Source: Streptomyces luteolifulvus | GTDB lineage: Bacteria; Actinomycetota; Actinomycetes; Streptomycetales; Streptomycetaceae | Length of the DNA stretch: 64,000 bases | Assembly: GCF_008806595.1 (NCBI RefSeq) | Contig: NZ_VZRB01000001.1 | Coordinates: 341,433 to 405,432 of the forward strand | Reading direction: 5' to 3' | Shown: positions 59,934-64,000 of the stretch, piece after piece | How the letters are laid out: every line of letters starts with the position of its first letter | How positions within the stretch are numbered: the first letter of the stretch is position 1 | Program-made: the position numbers and the translations under genes | Notes under the pieces: model-generated | What the model was told of the DNA's origin: nothing | The model's database searches: none | The model's input: the letters and a program-made list of their open reading frames with translations, nothing else

Positions 59934-61040
59934 ATGTCAGAGGTGTACAGGACCCGCCGAACAAGGCTGAGGGAACGCTGCAACGCAAGCGGCAGCGCCG
60001 CCGCGCTCGTGACCCGCCCCGCCAACGTGCGCTACCTCGCGGGAGCGGCCCCGCAGGGCGCCGTCCTGCTGCTCGGCAAGCACGAGGACCTGCTGGTGTG
60101 CACCGGCCCGCCCGACGACCGCCCGAGCCAGGGCCGCCTCGACGAGGCGCTGCGGGTCCAGGCGCTGCCCTCACTCGGCGGCGACCCCGCCGTCGCCGCC
60201 GCCGATCTCGCCGAGGGCCAGCGCGCCGACTCCCTCGCCGTCGAGGAGCACCACCTCACGGTGGCCCGGCATCGCGCCATCCGCTCGGTGGTGCCCCGGC
60301 TGCGCCTGTCCGACCTGGGCGGCGCGGTCGAGCAGCTCAGGGTCGTCAAGGACGAGGAGGAGATCTCCTGCCTGCGCATCGGCGCCGAGATCGCCGACCA
60401 GGCGCTCGGGGAACTGCTCGAGTCCATCCTCGTCGGCCGTACCGAGCGGCACCTCGCCCTGGAACTGGAGCGGCGGCTCGTGGACCACGGCGCCGACGGC
60501 CCCGCCTTCGCGACCTCCGTCGCCACCGGCCCGAACGCCGGACGGCGCGGCCACCGGCCCACCGACCGCCGCGTCGAGGAGGGCGACTTCCTCTCCGTCT
60601 GCCTCGGCGCGACCTACCGCGGCTACCGCTGCGAGATCGGTCGCACCTTCGTCATCGGCACGTCCCCGGCGGACTGGCAGATCGAGCTGTACGACCTCGT
60701 CTTCGCAGCCCAGCGGGCCGGACGGGAGTCGCTGGCCCCCGGCGCCGCCTACCGCGACGTGGACCGAGCCGCACGTCAGGTGCTGGATTCAGCGGGGCAC
60801 ACGGAGGGCCTTCCGGCCCTGACGGGGCACGGCGTCGGACTCGAAATCGATGAGGACCCGCAACTGGCCCCGTCGGCCATGGGTAAACTGGACGCTTGCG
60901 TGCCGGTCACCGTCGAACCGGGGGTCCACCTCCCGGGCCGGGGCGGTGTCCGGATCGATGACACGCTCGTCGTCCGCCCAGAGGCGGACGGCGGACCGGA
61001 GCTACTCACCATCACGACCAAGGAGCTGCTCGCCCTCTAG
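59934..61040 (+). CDS. M24 (Xaa-Pro peptidase) family protein with altered metal ligands
   Basis: 368 aa from ATG 59934; TACGCT seven bases earlier suggests a leaderless mRNA. Creatinase-like N-terminal domain and a pita-bread C-terminal domain. At the metal site the expected D-D-H-E-E are Cys (SVCLGATY), Glu (RCEIGRTF), His (TGHGVGLE), Glu (TVEPGVHL) and Asp (VRIDDTLV): three of five are changed. It stands where M. tuberculosis has pepQ, but may be inactive or have another role. Located just before efp. Confidence 0.85.
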   Translation: MSEVYRTRRTRLRERCNASGSAAALVTRPANVRYLAGAAPQGAVLLLGKHEDLLVCTGPPDDRPSQGRLDEALRVQALPSLGGDPAVAAADLAEGQRADSLAVEEHHLTVARHRAIRSVVPRLRLSDLGGAVEQLRVVKDEEEISCLRIGAEIADQALGELLESILVGRTERHLALELERRLVDHGADGPAFATSVATGPNAGRRGHRPTDRRVEEGDFLSVCLGATYRGYRCEIGRTFVIGTSPADWQIELYDLVFAAQRAGRESLAPGAAYRDVDRAARQVLDSAGHTEGLPALTGHGVGLEIDEDPQLAPSAMGKLDACVPVTVEPGVHLPGRGGVRIDDTLVVRPEADGGPELLTITTKELLAL

Positions 61041-61091
61041 GAAGGTGCGTGCGCCGGGGTCGTCCACGTCAGTCCAGGAGATTCCGCAACC

Positions 61092-61658
61092 GTGGCTTCC
61101 ACGAACGACCTCAAGAACGGCATGGTGCTCAAGCTCGATGGCGGCCAGCTGTGGTCCGTCGTCGAGTTCCAGCACGTCAAGCCCGGCAAGGGCCCGGCCT
61201 TCGTGCGCACCAAGCTCAAGAACGTGCTCTCCGGCAAGGTCGTCGACAAGACGTTCAACGCCGGTGTCAAGGTCGAGACGGCCACTGTCGACAAGCGCGA
61301 CATGCAGTTCTCGTACATGGACGGCGACTACTTCGTCTTCATGGACATGCAGACCTACGACCAGCTGCACATCGACCGCAAGACGGTCGCGGACGCCGCC
61401 AACTTCCTCATCGAGGGCTTCACGGCCACCGTCGCGCAGCACGAGGGCGAGGTGCTCTTCGTCGAGCTCCCGGCCGCGGTCGAGCTGACGATCGCCGAGA
61501 CCGAGCCGGGCGTCCAGGGCGACCGCTCCACGGGCGGCACCAAGCCCGCCACCCTGGAGACCGGCCACCAGATCCAGGTTCCGCTGTTCATCACCACCGG
61601 TGAGAAGATCAAGGTCGACACCCGCACCAGCGACTACCTCGGCCGGGTGAACAGCTAA
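61092..61658 (+). CDS. efp: Elongation factor P
   Basis: 188 aa from GTG 61092. Three beta-barrel domains; domain I loop [17 protein letters not shown] carries the conserved Lys that reaches the peptidyl-transferase centre; domain III ends in the signature [14 protein letters not shown]. It relieves ribosome stalling at proline runs, which matters for the proline-rich proteins of this genome. nusB begins two bases after the stop. Confidence 0.97.
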   Translation: MASTNDLKNGMVLKLDGGQLWSVVEFQHVKPGKGPAFVRTKLKNVLSGKVVDKTFNAGVKVETATVDKRDMQFSYMDGDYFVFMDMQTYDQLHIDRKTVADAANFLIEGFTATVAQHEGEVLFVELPAAVELTIAETEPGVQGDRSTGGTKPATLETGHQIQVPLFITTGEKIKVDTRTSDYLGRVNS

Positions 61659-61660
61659 CC

Positions 61661-62095
61661 GTGGCTGCCCGCAACACGGCCCGCAAGCGCGCCTTCCAGA
61701 TCCTCTTCGAGGGCGACCAGCGCGGCGCCGACGTCCTGACGGTCCTCGCGGACTGGATCCGGCTCTCCCGGACCGACACCCGGCAGCCGCCGGTGAGCGA
61801 GTACACGATGCAGCTGGTCGAGGGCTACGCGCAGCACGCGAGGCGCATCGACGAGCTGATCGCGCAGTACTCGGTCGGCTGGACGCTCGACCGGATGCCG
61901 GTCGTCGACCGCAACATCCTGCGGCTGGGTGCCTACGAGCTGATCTGGGCGGACGAGACCCCGGACGCCGTCGTGCTCGACGAGATGGTGCAGCTGGCGA
62001 AGGAGTTCTCCACGGACGAGTCGCCCTCGTTCGTCAACGGCCTGCTCGGCCGTCTGAAGGACCTGAAGCCCTCGCTGCGCCGGGACGAGGCATAA
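61661..62095 (+). CDS. nusB: Transcription antitermination factor NusB
   Basis: 144 aa from GTG 61661, essentially coupled to efp. Begins RNTARKRAFQILFEGD and has LDRMPVVDRNILRLGAYELIW and VVLDEMVQLAKEFSTDESPSFVNGLLG, the complete all-helical NusB fold. Binds boxA RNA with NusE in rRNA antitermination. Followed by a very strong terminator. Confidence 0.96.
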   Translation: MAARNTARKRAFQILFEGDQRGADVLTVLADWIRLSRTDTRQPPVSEYTMQLVEGYAQHARRIDELIAQYSVGWTLDRMPVVDRNILRLGAYELIWADETPDAVVLDEMVQLAKEFSTDESPSFVNGLLGRLKDLKPSLRRDEA

Positions 62096-62114
62096 CAAGA
62101 CGCCAGAGGCACGA

Positions 62115-62160
62115 AACGCCCGAGGGCCCGCAGCGTGACTGCTGCGGGCCCTCGGGCGTT
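62115..62160 (+). terminator. Terminator of the efp-nusB unit
   Basis: A 20-bp perfect stem: AACGCCCGAGGGCCCGCAGC (62115-62134) with 62141-62160 around GTGACT. Confidence 0.9.
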
Positions 62161-62194
62161 CCTGTACCTCCGAGGCCCGGGAAGGCCGCAGAAA

Positions 62195-62240
62195 GCCGCC
62201 GGGATGGCCGGAACCGTGAAGTTCCGGCCACCCCGGCGGC
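62195..62240 (-). terminator. Terminator of bldD
   Basis: GCCGCCGGG-A-TGGCCGGAAC (62195-62214) pairs with GTTCCGGCCA-C-CCCGGCGGC (62221-62240) around CGTGAA. It lies just after the bldD stop on the minus strand; the imperfectly placed T residues leave direction uncertain. Confidence 0.8.
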
Positions 62241-62258
62241 ACGTTTCTGCTGTGTCGG

Positions 62259-62759
62259 TCAGCCCTCCTCGTGGGAGACCGCGCGGCGGGCGTCCGCATC
62301 CAGCACGCCCCAGCTGATCAGCTGCTCGGTGAGGACCGACGGCGACTGGTCGTAGATGACGGCGAGTGTGCGCAGGTCGTCCTGGCGGATCGACAGCACC
62401 TTGCCGTTGTAGTCACCGCGCTGGGACTGGATCGTCGCCGCGTACCGCTGGAGGGGACCGGCCTTCTCGGCCGGCACATGGGCCAGCCGCTCCAGGTCCA
62501 GGACCAGCTTCGGCGGAGGCTCGGCGGCCCCGCCCGGCGTGGTGCCCGGAAGCAGCTCCTGCACGGGGACACCGTAGAAATCCGCCAGTTCGGCAAGGCG
62601 CTGTACGGTCACGGCGCGGTCACCGCGCTCGTACGACCCGACCACGACCGCCTTCCAGCGTCCCTGGGACTTCTCCTCGACACCGTGAAGGGAAAGGCCC
62701 TGCTGGGTGCGGATGGCCCGGAGCTTGGCCCCGAGCTGTTTGGCGTATTCGCTGGACAT
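62259..62759 (-). CDS. bldD: Developmental master regulator BldD
   Basis: 166 aa from ATG 62759 (MSSEYAKQLG). N-terminal XRE helix-turn-helix (about 5-70) and a C-terminal domain that binds a tetramer of cyclic di-GMP. Both binding motifs of the S. coelicolor protein are present at the same positions: RGD at 114-116 and RQDD at 125-128. It represses sporulation genes during vegetative growth. Divergent from the pyr operon, as in S. coelicolor. Confidence 0.97.
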   Translation of the reverse strand: MSSEYAKQLGAKLRAIRTQQGLSLHGVEEKSQGRWKAVVVGSYERGDRAVTVQRLAELADFYGVPVQELLPGTTPGGAAEPPPKLVLDLERLAHVPAEKAGPLQRYAATIQSQRGDYNGKVLSIRQDDLRTLAVIYDQSPSVLTEQLISWGVLDADARRAVSHEEG

Positions 62760-62808
62760 ATAGCTCCCCGGACACTGTGCGAACGCGGCCAGGCCGCGCG
62801 GCTGGTAA

Positions 62809-62819
62809 CTCACTGTGAG
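62809..62819. promoter_or_regulatory. Candidate BldD autoregulatory site
   Basis: CTCACTGTGAG, a perfect inverted repeat containing TCAC/GTGA half-sites like those of known BldD operators, 50 bases before the bldD start. BldD is known to repress its own gene. Confidence 0.5.
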
Positions 62820-62931
62820 GTTACGCAGCGTTACTCTGCTGCGTCAAGCCGAATGGTCCGCACCGACGCTTCCGTGACCGGTGGTGGCCGATTACGCCAA
62901 GGGGGTGATCAGGGCTCTCGCCCGGACCTGC

Positions 62932-62937
62932 TACCGT
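62932..62937 (+). promoter_or_regulatory. Possible -10 box of the pyr operon
   Basis: TACCGT, 71 bases before pyrR; the -35 region is not clear. It would place the transcript start just before the PyrR-type RNA element. Confidence 0.3.
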
Positions 62938-62956
62938 TGGTGGCGCAATTTCGACG

Positions 62957-62992
62957 TCCTTTAAGGTCCGTCCCGTGAGGCGGAGAAGGAGG
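62957..62992 (+). promoter_or_regulatory. PyrR-binding RNA element overlapping the pyrR ribosome site
   Basis: TCCG (62967-62970) and CGGA (62981-62984) enclose TCCCGTGAGG, the GNGAGG loop typical of PyrR-binding hairpins. The Shine-Dalgarno AGAAGGAGG (62984-62992) starts in the stem, so PyrR binding would block translation, as reported for mycobacterial PyrR. No anti-terminator/terminator pair is visible. Confidence 0.65.
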
Positions 62993-63002
62993 TCCGTTTC
63001 GT

Positions 63003-63569
63003 ATGGACAAGCAGGACACGCAGCACTCCGATGCGCGGCCCGTTCTCGAAGGCCCCGACATCGCGCGCGTGCTGACCCGCATCGCCCACGAGATCGTCGA
63101 GCGCGCCAAGGGCGCCGACGACGTGGTGCTCCTCGGCATTCCGACCCGGGGCGTCTTCCTCGCCCAGCGGCTCGCCGCCAAGCTCGAGCAGATCACCGAC
63201 CGCAAGATCCCGGTCGGCTCCCTCGACATCACCATGTACCGCGACGACCTGCGCATGCAGCCGCCGCGTGCGCTGGCCCGCACCGAGATCCCCGGTGACG
63301 GCGTCGACGGCAGACTGGTCGTCCTCGTCGACGACGTGCTCTTCTCCGGCCGCACCATCCGCGCCGCCCTCGACGCCCTGGGCGACATCGGCCGGCCCCG
63401 CGCGGTGCAGCTCGCGGTCCTCGTCGACCGCGGCCACCGCGAACTGCCCATCCGCGCCGACTACGTCGGCAAGAACCTCCCCACGTCGCTGCGGGAGACG
63501 GTCAAGGTCCAGCTCGCCGAGGAGGACGGTCGCGACACCGTGCTGCTCGGTGTGAAGCCGACCCAGTAG
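63003..63569 (+). CDS. pyrR: Bifunctional pyr operon regulator / uracil phosphoribosyltransferase
   Basis: 188 aa from ATG 63003 with AAGGAGG ten bases upstream. PRPP loop [19 protein letters not shown] near 104-122, [10 protein letters not shown] and [12 protein letters not shown]; the family basic RNA-binding surface includes [16 protein letters not shown]. Senses UMP/UTP and binds pyr mRNA. First gene of the pyrimidine operon; pyrB follows after 96 bp. Confidence 0.96.
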   Translation: MDKQDTQHSDARPVLEGPDIARVLTRIAHEIVERAKGADDVVLLGIPTRGVFLAQRLAAKLEQITDRKIPVGSLDITMYRDDLRMQPPRALARTEIPGDGVDGRLVVLVDDVLFSGRTIRAALDALGDIGRPRAVQLAVLVDRGHRELPIRADYVGKNLPTSLRETVKVQLAEEDGRDTVLLGVKPTQ

Positions 63570-63665
63570 CAGACGGATCGCGTACGACGCTGTCGTACGC
63601 CGCATCGGCACGCCTGCGCCTGCCCGGAATCTCCCGAACACGAACTGCCTTACGGAGCCTGAAAG

Positions 63666-64000
63666 ATGCAGCGTCATCTCATCTCGGCCGCCGACCTCAC
63701 CCGTGACGACGCCGTCCTGATCCTCGACACCGCCGAGGAGATGGCCCGGGTCGCCGACCGGCCGATCAAGAAACTGCCGACCCTGCGCGGCCGCACCGTC
63801 GTCAACCTCTTCTTCGAGGACTCGACCCGCACCCGGATCTCCTTCGAAGCCGCCGAGAAGCGGCTCTCCGCGGATGTCATCAACTTCTCCGCCAAGGGTT
63901 CGAGCGTGTCCAAGGGCGAGTCCCTCAAGGACACGGCCCAGACCCTGGAGGCCATGGGCGTCGACGCCGTCGTCATCCGGCACGGCGCCTCCGGAGCCCC
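63666..64000 (+). CDS. pyrB: Aspartate carbamoyltransferase, cut by the right window edge
   Basis: ATG 63666 with GGAGCC nine bases upstream; 111 codons are in the window. Carbamoyl-phosphate-binding [13 protein letters not shown] (S-T-R-T-R) near 50-62 and the active-site [22 protein letters not shown] loop identify it. Catalyses the first committed step of pyrimidine synthesis. Second gene of the pyr operon. Confidence 0.96.
   Translation, partial: MQRHLISAADLTRDDAVLILDTAEEMARVADRPIKKLPTLRGRTVVNLFFEDSTRTRISFEAAEKRLSADVINFSAKGSSVSKGESLKDTAQTLEAMGVDAVVIRHGASGA

Overview
The window is high-GC actinobacterial DNA and almost certainly Streptomyces. Evidence for this is the bldD sporulation regulator, many GTG/TTG starts and four-base overlaps, and a gene order that matches the Streptomyces thrS-pgsA-pimA-pdxST-ruvCAB-secDF-relA-hisS-rpsD-alaS-aro-efp-nusB-bldD-pyr region (more loosely, the M. 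tuberculosis Rv2614c-Rv2533c region). No tRNA, rRNA, insertion sequence, integrase or CRISPR array was seen.

Two very different parts are joined near 13.4 kb. Positions 1 to about 13,470 are an accessory, defence-rich island with more AT-rich stretches and many orphan genes. From left to right: a partial gene whose promoter region carries an 11-bp-phased array of GGAAG motifs; two low-GC hypothetical genes; an operon of two catalytic-serine-less resolvase-like proteins around a histidine-kinase-type ATPase; a large XRE/TPR regulator; an alpha/beta hydrolase; a controller-like XRE gene coupled to an Mrr-type PD-(D/E)xK nuclease fusion; a two-transmembrane protein that is probably translated from a nearly leaderless mRNA; a two-gene type I CBASS (CD-NTase plus Cap15-like 2TM/beta-barrel effector); an independent gene with a HEPN-like RNTLMH motif; and two small DNA-binding proteins. 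The most striking observation is that the CBASS operon sits behind a perfect match to the PafBC-dependent DNA-damage promoter (TTGTCAGTG-N8-TANNNT). That promoter starts a predicted leaderless 27-codon upstream ORF whose stop overlaps the CD-NTase start. The same promoter motif occurs in this window before two genuine DNA-repair units, ruvCAB and rarA, which is an internal control.

Positions about 13,465 to 64,000 are core chromosome. The first block is an exonuclease, a DUF4365 protein, thrS and the phosphatidylinositol mannoside genes (HIT/AP4A phosphorylase-like, pgsA, acyltransferase, pimA). Next come pyridoxal phosphate synthase (pdxST), yebC, the Holliday-junction genes ruvCAB, the Sec accessory complex yajC-secD-secF, apt and relA (nucleotide salvage and the stringent response), a DUF349 protein, a cyclophilin, a metallo-hydrolase, hisS, a VKOR, rarA and rpsD with a long structured leader. 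The last block is an orphan NB-ARC/TPR ATPase, alaS-ruvX-mltG, the shikimate genes aroE-aroC-aroK-aroB (aroK and aroB are in one unbroken frame here), a proline-rich P-loop protein, a degenerate M24 peptidase, efp, nusB, bldD and the start of the pyr operon (pyrR, pyrB) with a PyrR-binding leader.

Start codons were chosen from Shine-Dalgarno position, overlap with the upstream stop, and known family length. Functions of core genes are secure. The island genes are assigned by motif only, and several are left as hypothetical.
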